Origin: Hydrogenovibrio thermophilus
GTDB taxonomy: Bacteria > Pseudomonadota > Gammaproteobacteria > Thiomicrospirales > Thiomicrospiraceae
Reading direction: 5' to 3'
Assembly (NCBI RefSeq): GCF_004028275.1
Contig: NZ_CP035033.1
Location: forward strand, 1,612,001-1,676,000
Length of the DNA: 64,000 nt
Each line of letters opens with the position of its first letter. The stretch's first letter is position 1. Shown one piece after another: positions 1 to 7,971 of the stretch. The notes under the pieces were generated by a model. The model was given only the letters and a program-made list of their open reading frames with translations. It searched no databases and was not told the DNA's origin. Made by a program: the position numbers and the translations under genes.

Positions 1-204
1 TTCGTGGCGCCCAGTTCTGTGTCGACTTACACGGAATCGTCAGCTTCATGTGTTTGGATGAAGTCTGATTAAACGTTACAAACTCGCCGAATATGATCCC
101 TGTTGATCGGGCAGTATTCTGGTTAAAGCAATAGATCAAATAAGCATGTAGAGTTTTAAATGGAGGCTTCTCGGACGGCGGTTCGACTCCGCCCATCTCC
201 ACCA
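1..204 (+). ncRNA. ssrA: tmRNA (SsrA), 3' part
   Basis: Transfer-messenger RNA rescues stalled ribosomes. Only the 3' portion lies in the window; the tag reading frame must be upstream of base 1. The tRNA-like end is plain: the conserved segment TAAGCATGTAG at 141-151, a T-arm with 5-bp stem and TTCGACT loop at 177-193, and an acceptor 3' strand ending in encoded CCA at 202-204. The middle part carries pseudoknot-like GC-rich stems. No protein-coding frame fits this stretch. Confidence 0.93.
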
Positions 205-210
205 AATTCC

Positions 211-408
211 TTATCCGTTTGCGTTGACGACTTCAAACGCACCCGGAAAAATCCACACGGCGATCAACACAATGACGCCGACAATCAGCGCGCCTTTCAG
301 TAGCATACCGGACAATCTGACCACTAGGTACAACCCGGCCAGAATCACAACCAAGCCGGCAATCGCAGTAGCATCACCTTGCAAAATCAATGCGCTGAAC
401 TCGTTCAC
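211..408 (-). CDS. Small two-helix membrane protein, unknown function
   Basis: A 65-residue protein with a GTG start. It has one hydrophobic segment at about residues 14-33 and a second at about 37-56, with almost no soluble part, so it is probably a small inner-membrane protein. It lies between the fliN terminator and the tmRNA 3' end and is convergent with the tmRNA, its stop falling only 6 bases after the CCA. No strong ribosome binding site is visible. I do not recognise a family. It is kept because it fills the gap neatly and has clean membrane-protein composition, but it could be spurious. Confidence 0.5.
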   Translation of the reverse strand: MNEFSALILQGDATAIAGLVVILAGLYLVVRLSGMLLKGALIVGVIVLIAVWIFPGAFEVVNANG

Positions 409-438
409 ACAACACTCACTTGTATTAAAAAATGCTAT

Positions 439-466
439 AAAAAAAGGGCTTTCAAGCCCTTCTTTT
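439..466. terminator. Bidirectional rho-independent terminator after fliN
   Basis: A 6-bp stem AGGGCT/AGCCCT with a 4-base loop is flanked by an A-run on the left and a T-rich stretch on the right. In the minus direction it ends the long fliE-fliN operon 26 bases after the fliN stop with a seven-T tail. Confidence 0.85.
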
Positions 467-491
467 AATAAACGCTATCCCAGTCAAAAGC

Positions 492-956
492 TTATTTCAG
501 CTTCTTGATACGCTCTTGCGGACTGATAACATCGGTCAAACGCACACCGAATTTATCGTTGATCACCACCACTTCACCATGCGCGATGAGTGTGCCGTTC
601 ACCAACAAATCCAACGGTTCCCCCGCGAGTCGGTCCATTTCAATCACCGACCCCTGTGTATAGGAAAGCAGGTTACGAATCGATACTTTGGCACGGCCGA
701 TTTCCAATTGCAGGGTAACCGGAATATCGAGCAATACATCCAAGTCGACTTTTTCACCGCCTTCACCACGCCCTTTTTCCAAGGCTGAGAAGGACGCGGC
801 GTCGATTTCATCGGCGTTATTGGAGGCTTCTGCCTGCTCGGACAGCGCCGCTCCCCATGGATCGTCTTCCGCCGCCGATGGTGAAGCCTCCTGCTCCGCT
901 TCCGCTTGTTCGTTCAGAGCATCACCCCATGCGCTCAAATCATCTTCTTCACTCAT
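492..956 (-). CDS. fliN: Flagellar motor switch protein FliN
   Basis: C-ring component that works with FliM and FliG in rotor switching and docks the FliH/FliI export complex. The C-terminal 80 residues form the conserved SpoA/FliN domain (VDLDVLLDIPVTLQLEIG, then a GxxVRL-like end). The N-terminal 70 residues are acidic linker and hold two copies of the short tryptophan motif (DD-x-WG-x-AL-x-EQAEA) at residues 5-20 and 31-44; E. coli FliN has one such segment. Length is 154 against 137 in E. coli. The start overlaps the fliM stop by 8 bases, indicating translational coupling. It is the last gene of the fliE-fliN operon. Confidence 0.97.
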   Translation of the reverse strand: MSEEDDLSAWGDALNEQAEAEQEASPSAAEDDPWGAALSEQAEASNNADEIDAASFSALEKGRGEGGEKVDLDVLLDIPVTLQLEIGRAKVSIRNLLSYTQGSVIEMDRLAGEPLDLLVNGTLIAHGEVVVINDKFGVRLTDVISPQERIKKLK

Positions 957-1968
957 CGTACCATTCCTTTACGTTTTCGATCACTCTTTCCTGATAAGCA
1001 GGATGGTGTAAGATCTGTTCAATACGCACCGCTTTACGGTCGTTACTTTCACCGACTTTCCCTCTCACAAGACTGATTCCTTCCGCTTTCACCGTTACCA
1101 GTTCCGGCATTTCGATTGGGATAATGTCGCCTTTTTCCATCTTCATCAAATCGTCCATCTGCATCTGCAACTCGGCCAGATTGACGGACAAATCGATTTC
1201 AATATTTTTCGCTTCTTCTTTGAGCGTACGCGACCAACGGTTATCCGATTCGCCTTGCAGGTTGGACATGCCTTCTTCAAGCTTGTCGCGCACCGGCTCA
1301 AGCATGGCGTAAGGCATGACGATGTCGACGCGCCCTTCCACGCCTTCGAATCGAACATTGATCGGGCTGACCACAATCATATCGGTCGCATCGACGATAC
1401 TGGCAAACTTCGGATTCATCTCCGAATGCATATAATCGATTTCAATGTCCATCACCGGCGCCCAGGCTTTTCGCAGATTTTCCGACGACATGTCAAGAAT
1501 ACTGCGTACCATGCTCATTTCCACCGGGGTGTATTCACGACCTTCGATCTTGAACGGCAACAAGCCGGTGCCACCAAAATACATATCCACGGCGGTGAAA
1601 ATCAATTTGGAGTCCAGCGTAAACAAGGCCACCCCATTCAACGGATTAATCCGGTAAATATTCAGGCTGGTCGGGACGAACAGATTGCGGAGGTAGTCAA
1701 TCATTTTAATGATTTTCACTTCCCCGGCCGTCACTTCGACACTCGACATGATCATCTCGTTGAAATGACGCTGGAATCCGCGCGCAAAACGTTCGTTGAT
1801 GATATCCAAAGCCGGCAGACGCCCACGAACAATTCTTTCCTGGTTCGTGAAATCGTAAACCTTGGCAGACGTCCCTTCCGCAGAATCGTCCCCTTCGGTT
1901 TCAACGTCGCCACCGCCCATGCCTTTTAACAGGGCGTCGACTTCATCTTGGCTTAGAATATCATCCAT
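949..1968 (-). CDS. fliM: Flagellar motor switch protein FliM
   Basis: C-ring protein that binds phosphorylated CheY and reverses rotation. Residues 1-17 contain the canonical CheY-binding motif LSQDEVDALL. The middle CheC-like domain (about 45-230) includes the GG motif in FGGTG, and the C-terminal SpoA domain (about 250-330) pairs with FliN. Length is 339, as usual. It lies 22 bases after fliL and overlaps fliN, so the three are one transcript. The start is fixed by the CheY motif and by the preceding fliL stop. Confidence 0.98.
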   Translation of the reverse strand: MDDILSQDEVDALLKGMGGGDVETEGDDSAEGTSAKVYDFTNQERIVRGRLPALDIINERFARGFQRHFNEMIMSSVEVTAGEVKIIKMIDYLRNLFVPTSLNIYRINPLNGVALFTLDSKLIFTAVDMYFGGTGLLPFKIEGREYTPVEMSMVRSILDMSSENLRKAWAPVMDIEIDYMHSEMNPKFASIVDATDMIVVSPINVRFEGVEGRVDIVMPYAMLEPVRDKLEEGMSNLQGESDNRWSRTLKEEAKNIEIDLSVNLAELQMQMDDLMKMEKGDIIPIEMPELVTVKAEGISLVRGKVGESNDRKAVRIEQILHHPAYQERVIENVKEWYDE

Positions 1969-1990
1969 TGACTGATTACCCGATCACAAC

Positions 1991-2581
1991 TTATTGCATT
2001 ACAAAGCGTTCGAAATACACATCTTCCAGCAGGTCTGGATAAATATTGTGCTTCTCCAGCACTTTACGCGCCTTGGCCAATACCTTTTCTCTCAGCACAT
2101 CCGGCCCGTTGTCTTGGTTCAAATCCGTATAGGTTTGAATACGCAACAAACTGGTGATGTCGTTTCTCAGAATCGGACGATAATTTTCCATATCGGCAAT
2201 CAACTGAGGATAATGCGACATAAACTTCATATTGACCGCTAAAAACTTCGCCTGCCCTTCGCCCTTAAAGTTCACCACAAACGGTTCCATGGCAAAGTAC
2301 TGTGGCGCAGACCCTGGCTCTGGTGGATCATATTGCTTGAATTTCGGTGAATAATCTCGAACCACACCGTCATCATGTGCTGTGGCTTCATCACCATGCT
2401 CGGCTGAAGCGTGTTGTTCGGTTTCCGAAGAGTTTGCGTTATTGTCACTGCCACCACTGCTCAACAATAAAAAGGTCATCACCCCAATCCCGACGATCAA
2501 TAGAATCACGACCACCAGTAAGGCAATAATCAAACCTTTTCCACCACCACTTTTTTTCTCTTCTTGAACTTCTTCAGCCAT
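1991..2581 (-). CDS. fliL: Flagellar basal body-associated protein FliL
   Basis: Single-pass inner-membrane protein that surrounds and supports MotAB stators. It has a short basic cytoplasmic start (KKSGGGK), a transmembrane helix at about residues 15-39, an acidic histidine-containing linker (about 42-80), and the periplasmic stomatin-like FliL domain to residue 196 (YFAMEPFVVNF, ITSLLRIQ, LEDVYFERFVMQ). A good ribosome binding site AAAGGAT lies about 6 bases before the ATG. It sits between motB and fliM, a natural position for a stator partner. Confidence 0.95.
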   Translation of the reverse strand: MAEEVQEEKKSGGGKGLIIALLVVVILLIVGIGVMTFLLLSSGGSDNNANSSETEQHASAEHGDEATAHDDGVVRDYSPKFKQYDPPEPGSAPQYFAMEPFVVNFKGEGQAKFLAVNMKFMSHYPQLIADMENYRPILRNDITSLLRIQTYTDLNQDNGPDVLREKVLAKARKVLEKHNIYPDLLEDVYFERFVMQ

Positions 2582-2620
2582 TGTTTATCCTTTATTTCTG
2601 CAACTTTTAACCATCCAAAC

Positions 2621-3514
2621 CTAGTTCGACGTCCCGAGAGGTGAATTCACCATTTTTTGGGACAAATCTTCAATACCAGGCGCTTCACTCAAGCTTCGCA
2701 ACCGTTGATCCGCTTCTTTATTCAAGACGATGATGCTAATCCGTCTATTACGTGGATTATACGGGTTTTCCTTATCAAATGGCACCGTATCCGACAGCCC
2801 AACCACCTGAGCGACTTTGTTCGATTCCACACCGCCATCCAGCAATAATCGCCGGGCGGCATTTGCACGATCCGCCGACAGTTCCCAGTTGGTATACTCG
2901 GCATTCGAGTGATACCCTGAGGAATCGGTATGACCGGCAATACTGATTCGGTTATTCGTTTGGGCCAGAACACTGCCGACCTCTTTCAAAATCTTGGCCG
3001 CATAGTCCTTCGGCAAATCCACACCACTGCCGAACATCGGCCGCTTACGATCATCCAATATCTGCACCTGCAAACCATTCGGCGTGACTTCAATCTTCAA
3101 CTGATTTTTAAACTGCTCCAATACCGGGTTCTCGGAGATTTTTTTCTCGATCTGCAGTTTTAACATTTCCATCTCAGCCTTTTCCTTGGCCTTATTGGCG
3201 GCGTCATCATCACCTTGATCGCCTTTCGGTGTGTCTTTAAAACCGCCCATATCAATCATCGAATCGGAACTTTGGCCGGCTTCTTTTGATTGCACTAAAT
3301 TCGCCGGAGCCGACTCGATGACCGTCGGATCACGGAAATATTCCGCCATGGCACGCATTTCTTCATCGTTTACGCCACTCAATACCCACAACATCAGGAA
3401 GAAAGCCATCGCCGCCGTCATAAAGTCGGCAAAAGCTACTTTCCAAGCGCCGCCGTGGGCGCAATGCGGACATTTTTTCAGCCGCTTGATGATTATGGAC
3501 TGTTCATCGCTCAT
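2621..3514 (-). CDS. motB: Flagellar stator protein MotB
   Basis: Peptidoglycan-anchored stator subunit, forming the ion channel with MotA. The single transmembrane helix (about 26-48) carries the essential ion-binding aspartate D30 in AFADFMTA, a proton-type MotB sequence. The C-terminal OmpA-like domain (about 165-275) contains the peptidoglycan-binding pattern ISIAGHTDSSG and NRRISI. The cytoplasmic N-terminus has an unusual CPHC-x-H cluster (C15, H17, C18, H20), which E. coli MotB lacks. Length is 297, as usual. Placed after motA and before fliL in the fli operon. Confidence 0.96.
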   Translation of the reverse strand: MSDEQSIIIKRLKKCPHCAHGGAWKVAFADFMTAAMAFFLMLWVLSGVNDEEMRAMAEYFRDPTVIESAPANLVQSKEAGQSSDSMIDMGGFKDTPKGDQGDDDAANKAKEKAEMEMLKLQIEKKISENPVLEQFKNQLKIEVTPNGLQVQILDDRKRPMFGSGVDLPKDYAAKILKEVGSVLAQTNNRISIAGHTDSSGYHSNAEYTNWELSADRANAARRLLLDGGVESNKVAQVVGLSDTVPFDKENPYNPRNRRISIIVLNKEADQRLRSLSEAPGIEDLSQKMVNSPLGTSN

Positions 3515-3535
3515 GGCGCTTCTCTATCGCTTTGG

Positions 3536-4387
3536 TTATTTTTGAGTTTGCAAAAACTCATCCACTTCCTGGAAGGAAGGTCTTTCCGCTCCAGGAATCG
3601 ATTTACGTCCGAACTCCACCGCTATTTGCGGAGCATAGCCATTCAAGTTGGCCATCAAACAGGTTTTGATGGTACCGAAAAAGGCCCCTTCGTCATGCGC
3701 ACGGTTCGCCATATCGGATGCAATCGGCCCCACAATCCCGTAGGCCACCAAGATCCCGAGGAAGGTACCAACCAAGGCCACGGACATGTGATGAGCAATT
3801 TCCAACGGCCCGGCATCCAAATAGCTCATGGTGACGATAATCCCCAATACCGCCGCGACGATACCGAAACCCGGTAAGGCCTCCGCCACTTTACCAACCG
3901 CTTCCGCCGGTGCTGCGGCTTCATGGTGGTGAATATCCATTTCTAAAATCATCAAATCTTCAATTTGATATGGATTACTCGCACCGCTGATCATCAATCT
4001 CAAATAGTCGCAAATAAAATCCACTGCATGATGGTCATTGGCAATTTTAGGTGACGCATTAAACAACTCACTGGAATGCGGTTCTTCGACATCGGCCTCT
4101 ATCGCCATCAAGCCTTCACGGCGTGCTTTATTAAAGATGCGGAACATCAGCCCCAACAGTTCCATATACACTTCTTTGTTGTAAGGCGCGGGTTTTGCCA
4201 AGCCTAAGGCACCGGCAAAACTGGCTTTAACCACCCATCCCGGGTTGGCGATAATGAAGGCCCCCAAGGCGCTCCCACAGATGATGACCACTTCGAGTGG
4301 CTGAATCAAAATGCCAAAGCTACCGTGCGGGAGATACCCGCCCAGCAAACAGCCAATGACCACCAATGTTCCGACAATTGCTTTCAT
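3536..4387 (-). CDS. motA: Flagellar stator protein MotA
   Basis: Inner-membrane stator subunit whose cytoplasmic loop pushes on FliG. Four hydrophobic segments are visible: about 3-22 and 29-47 (with GSALGAFIIANPG), then about 170-190 (PGFGIVAAVLGIIVTM) and 200-225 (GTFLGILVAYGIVGP). The last two contain the conserved channel prolines. Length is 283 against 295 in E. coli. It is 22 bases upstream of motB; the 48 bases before its start show no sigma-28 or sigma-54 promoter, so it is probably transcribed with the fli operon. Confidence 0.97.
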   Translation of the reverse strand: MKAIVGTLVVIGCLLGGYLPHGSFGILIQPLEVVIICGSALGAFIIANPGWVVKASFAGALGLAKPAPYNKEVYMELLGLMFRIFNKARREGLMAIEADVEEPHSSELFNASPKIANDHHAVDFICDYLRLMISGASNPYQIEDLMILEMDIHHHEAAAPAEAVGKVAEALPGFGIVAAVLGIIVTMSYLDAGPLEIAHHMSVALVGTFLGILVAYGIVGPIASDMANRAHDEGAFFGTIKTCLMANLNGYAPQIAVEFGRKSIPGAERPSFQEVDEFLQTQK

Positions 4388-4435
4388 ATTTAAACCTTAT
4401 TTTCTTATTTGCACCACACTAAGCAATTAGGCTTA

Positions 4436-5446
4436 TTAAAGGTTTTTCACGGCATTCGACAAGGCTTCTTGAGCCGTTTTAAGTTGCGTCAGATTATCTT
4501 CGATTTCATGTAAAAAATCATTCACTTTTCCAGCTTGCATCTGAGTTGTTTCCACACGCTCTTGACCATTGCCCATGACTTCCACCGCATTACGAGCACG
4601 CTGTTGCAATTCTTCGATAATGGTTTGAATCTCGGTCGTGGCTTGTTGCGTTTTCCCCGCCAAGATTCGTACTTCGTCAGCCACCACAGCAAACCCACGA
4701 CCATGTTCACCGGCACGTGCCGCTTCAATCGCCGCATTCAAGGCCAACAAGTTGGTCTGCTCGGCAATATCTCGAATCAATACCAGCACCGTTCCGATAT
4801 TGCTACTGTCTTCTTCCAATTTTTTGATGACCGAAGACGCATGCGTGACTTCATCGGTCAATCCGGTTACCTCAGAGATGACACTGGCAGCCGAAGTCAT
4901 CCCTTCCTTCGTTCCGGAGTTCATTTGCTCAACGACATTCGACAGCTGCTCGGACACACCAATCAGCTCGGAAGAGTCGAAGACTGCCGGCAAAGCGGCA
5001 TCTTCACCACCCGAAGCGTTCACTTGCTCGTACGCGGCGGCCAAAGTCGCATTCAACTCTTCGATTTGTTCTTCCAGCTCGGTCACGCGCTGTACAGCCG
5101 TATTGGCCGCAATGTCTTTTTCGTCAAGAGAATCAGAGACCTTGGCCAACAACTGATTCAACGCTTTCATGAGCTTTGGATCCACCGACTCATCTTTTAA
5201 AGGACTGGAGAAATCACCGCTTTCACTCAACTTATCCAACGCCGTGATTAACGAGGATTGCTCACACACACCTGGCTTATTACACCAAACCAGATACACG
5301 AGCGCTCCAGCGACGACCGCACCGACGGCAATGGCAATCAACGCAACACCTGTCGTTGGAATACCTTGTATTTCGGAACTGGCATTCACCCAAGGAGAAA
5401 CCAACCCCGCCATCATTGCCATTGAAATTTTATGATGTAATTTCAT
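4436..5446 (-). CDS. Minimal methyl-accepting chemotaxis protein without a ligand domain
   Basis: Chemoreceptor-type signalling protein of about 336 residues. The N-terminus looks like a signal peptide (to about 24), followed by only about 10 periplasmic residues and one transmembrane helix (about 32-51). No periplasmic sensor domain and no recognisable HAMP domain are seen. The rest is helical and includes the hairpin-tip signature of MCPs ([32 protein letters not shown]). The ATG at 5446 is preferred over the one at 5452 because AAAGGA then lies at proper spacing. It lies 31 bases after fliK and before motA, so it should be co-expressed with the motor; its signal input is unknown. Confidence 0.9.
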   Translation of the reverse strand: MKLHHKISMAMMAGLVSPWVNASSEIQGIPTTGVALIAIAVGAVVAGALVYLVWCNKPGVCEQSSLITALDKLSESGDFSSPLKDESVDPKLMKALNQLLAKVSDSLDEKDIAANTAVQRVTELEEQIEELNATLAAAYEQVNASGGEDAALPAVFDSSELIGVSEQLSNVVEQMNSGTKEGMTSAASVISEVTGLTDEVTHASSVIKKLEEDSSNIGTVLVLIRDIAEQTNLLALNAAIEAARAGEHGRGFAVVADEVRILAGKTQQATTEIQTIIEELQQRARNAVEVMGNGQERVETTQMQAGKVNDFLHEIEDNLTQLKTAQEALSNAVKNL

Positions 5447-5477
5447 GTCCATTCCTTTCTATTCTTTATGCTTATAT

Positions 5478-7418
5478 TTATGCGTAGAAATCTACCAAAT
5501 TGTCGGACGAAACCGTTTGAACAGCGCCTTCGGCTATGTCAGCATCATCGGCATCCGTCAACAAACCGCCGGCATGGCCGCCCGAAGATGATTGATCGCC
5601 TTGATTGGCAAAGCTTTGCTCAGAGGACGAACTCTCATCACGGACATCCAAAGAGCCGAAACCAACGCCCGCCGCTTCCAACATCTCTTTCAATCGCGGC
5701 ATGGCATTTTCAATCGCGTCACGCGTTGTACCGTGCTGCGTCACCATCGAAACATGGGCATGCTGATCTTTATCCAAACTCAATTTCACCTGAATCGGCC
5801 CTAGTTTTTCTGGGTTCAAGGTAATCTTGGCTTCCTGAATTTTGTTATTGGCCATATAGGTGACTTTTTGCCCTAACGCTTGTCCCCATTGTGGAGAACG
5901 CACCGGGTGACCAATCGAAAAAGACTGTCCAGCGGTTTTCTTGGCATCCATCCCCAGTCCCAGGTTACCCAGAACTTTTTCCGCTTTCTCGGCTTTCTCC
6001 GCTTCCGCAACAGACGCTTCATTCGCGTTCTTCACCGCTTCCTGCTGAGTTTGCACCACTTGCTTTTGCACTTGGTTCATAAACTGCTGCTGTGCTTGTT
6101 GCTGTTGCCCGGAAAAGGATTGCTGCCCTTGTTGGTTGGACTGGGACGAAGCTGTATTCGACTGACCTGCGTTAGTATTGCCTGAATCCGGTTTATGGGA
6201 TTTGGCCTCGGTCATTTCTTTACTGGCATTGCCATCAGTTTTCGGTTGCGCGGCATGCGTCTGCGATGTCATCGCAGCTCGGTCTTTATCTTGTGCGGCT
6301 TCTTTTACCAGTTCTTTTGAATTCGTATCAACAGCCGATTGAGAAGCCATAGGGTTGTTGGACGCCGTTTCAGACATAGTTTTTTGCGCTTGAAGGTCAT
6401 TATCCCCCATGCGTGGCTGCGATGCTGTCAATCCCTCAGCTCGGGCCGACTCTTTGGTCAAACCTTCCGCCGCATCGTCCAGCTCTGTCGTAGCGGTATC
6501 CGTATCGGTTCGAAGACTGTTCAAAACCTCTGGCGCCTTGGCATTATCCGCTGCGACTTCCGTTACTTTCTCTTGCGCTTGTGTCAGGCCTGAAGCCATC
6601 TTGTCGGACGAGCGGTTTTGCCCCATAACATCATCCACAGCCTCTTTCATGTTTGGCGCATCATCGACATTCAATGAGGCGGCTTGTTTTTCATTCAGGC
6701 TAATGTTCACCAAATCCATTTCATTTTCCGACACTGTCACTGGAGTACCATCGGTCGCATCCCCCGAGGATTCACCTGCCTTTTCCAATGGGTTCATGGA
6801 CGCCAAAACCGAATCGCCAGCCGTTTGCGTACCCGCTGAAGCCAGATTAACAACCTCTTCTTTGGCATCGGTTTTAGTCACCGTGGAAACATGCACCTTT
6901 TCCGCAATTCTTTCCATAGATTCATCAGCGGTCTCTACGACTTCAGAATCCATAATTTCCGCCAGGCCTGGGGCTTTTTCAGTGTTCGCATGGGTTCTGG
7001 AAGCATCCATCATGGCTTGTGCTGAGGCAATGGCTTTTGTGGCATTGGATGGCAACGTCGGCAACTTGGCATCTTGCGGCAAGTGAATCTGCTGCATGAC
7101 CATGTCCAAATCGGTGCTGGCTTCCTCCGACAAAACCGCTTGAGGCAATCCCGCTTCATCGGTCGCCAATGAAGCGACCATCACACCGGCATGCTTGGCT
7201 AAATTTTCCGTATCGACCTGAATATCCGACGCAAACGCCGCACCAAGATGGGAGCGATTTTCTGAATCGACCATAGCGGTTCCTGCCGCATGGTTCAAGA
7301 CTTCCGCAAAGGAACCATTCAGCTTCGGCAATAATTGCCGTTCATCCGCACTTTCAGTCGTGCCTTGAGACTGACCACCGAGGTTAAGCGCTTTTAAAAC
7401 CGGATTTTGTTCAATCAT
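5478..7418 (-). CDS. fliK: Flagellar hook-length control protein FliK
   Basis: Secreted molecular ruler that switches export specificity when the hook is complete. The first roughly 480 residues are low-complexity (Ala, Ser, Glu, Gln rich), as usual for the ruler part. Residues about 510-600 form the conserved Flg_hook domain (ITLNPEKLGPIQVKLSLD, LKEMLEAAGV). At about 646 residues it is longer than E. coli FliK (405). The ATG at 7418 is chosen over an upstream TTG at 7433 because GGCGGA lies 8 bases before it. The gene contains two CAGGCCTG palindromes (6585 and 6963). Confidence 0.94.
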   Translation of the reverse strand: MIEQNPVLKALNLGGQSQGTTESADERQLLPKLNGSFAEVLNHAAGTAMVDSENRSHLGAAFASDIQVDTENLAKHAGVMVASLATDEAGLPQAVLSEEASTDLDMVMQQIHLPQDAKLPTLPSNATKAIASAQAMMDASRTHANTEKAPGLAEIMDSEVVETADESMERIAEKVHVSTVTKTDAKEEVVNLASAGTQTAGDSVLASMNPLEKAGESSGDATDGTPVTVSENEMDLVNISLNEKQAASLNVDDAPNMKEAVDDVMGQNRSSDKMASGLTQAQEKVTEVAADNAKAPEVLNSLRTDTDTATTELDDAAEGLTKESARAEGLTASQPRMGDNDLQAQKTMSETASNNPMASQSAVDTNSKELVKEAAQDKDRAAMTSQTHAAQPKTDGNASKEMTEAKSHKPDSGNTNAGQSNTASSQSNQQGQQSFSGQQQQAQQQFMNQVQKQVVQTQQEAVKNANEASVAEAEKAEKAEKVLGNLGLGMDAKKTAGQSFSIGHPVRSPQWGQALGQKVTYMANNKIQEAKITLNPEKLGPIQVKLSLDKDQHAHVSMVTQHGTTRDAIENAMPRLKEMLEAAGVGFGSLDVRDESSSSEQSFANQGDQSSSGGHAGGLLTDADDADIAEGAVQTVSSDNLVDFYA

Positions 7419-7495
7419 AATTCTGTCCGCCAATAAGATAATTTCAACGTCAGTTTGAGTTAAGCAACTTGCAAGCCAACTTTTAACTCTTCAGC

Positions 7496-7945
7496 TCACG
7501 AGTCCTGTATGCCGCGTACAAAGCGCTGGGACGCCAGTTCATCCAGCAGTTTTTGCTCCTGCTTTTCCAACCTGGCATGATGGTCTTTTTCGATTTTTTG
7601 GCACAGTTTTTCCAACGATTTATGCCGGACACGTTTTTCCAACCATTCAGCATGGGCTTTTTCAACCACCTCATCAAGCTGCCGTACCTGTATGGTTTGC
7701 GAATGGATGGCGTTGGTGACTTTATCCAGAAACGCTTGCATGGTTTGAAGTTGCGTCACAGAAGTGTCGCGCGATTTGGTCAACTGCCCGACATAATCGG
7801 CATGGTATTCCAACAAGGAGTCAAGCTGCGCTTGGTGACCATCACGTTGCCCGCGAACCGCCACGAAAACATCCTGCGCCTTATCGAGCTCGTCTTTTGC
7901 CAAATCGGCTAGAACACGAAGCCTTTCAAGTTTTGACATTGCCAT
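7496..7945 (-). CDS. fliJ: Flagellar export chaperone FliJ
   Basis: Small coiled-coil protein that links the FliI ATPase to the export gate, like the gamma subunit of F1 ATPase. The 149 residues are almost wholly predicted helix with heptad character (MSKLERLRVLADLAKDELD, LEKLCQKIEKDHHARLEKQE). Length matches E. coli FliJ (147). Its place directly after fliI and before fliK supports the call. Confidence 0.92.
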   Translation of the reverse strand: MAMSKLERLRVLADLAKDELDKAQDVFVAVRGQRDGHQAQLDSLLEYHADYVGQLTKSRDTSVTQLQTMQAFLDKVTNAIHSQTIQVRQLDEVVEKAHAEWLEKRVRHKSLEKLCQKIEKDHHARLEKQEQKLLDELASQRFVRGIQDS

Positions 7946-7971
7946 ATCGTGACCCTAGACTCTTTGGTGTA

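Noticed and set aside
1255-1929. Long antisense reading frame over fliM
   Set aside because: It mirrors a highly conserved gene and has no independent ribosome binding site or homology.
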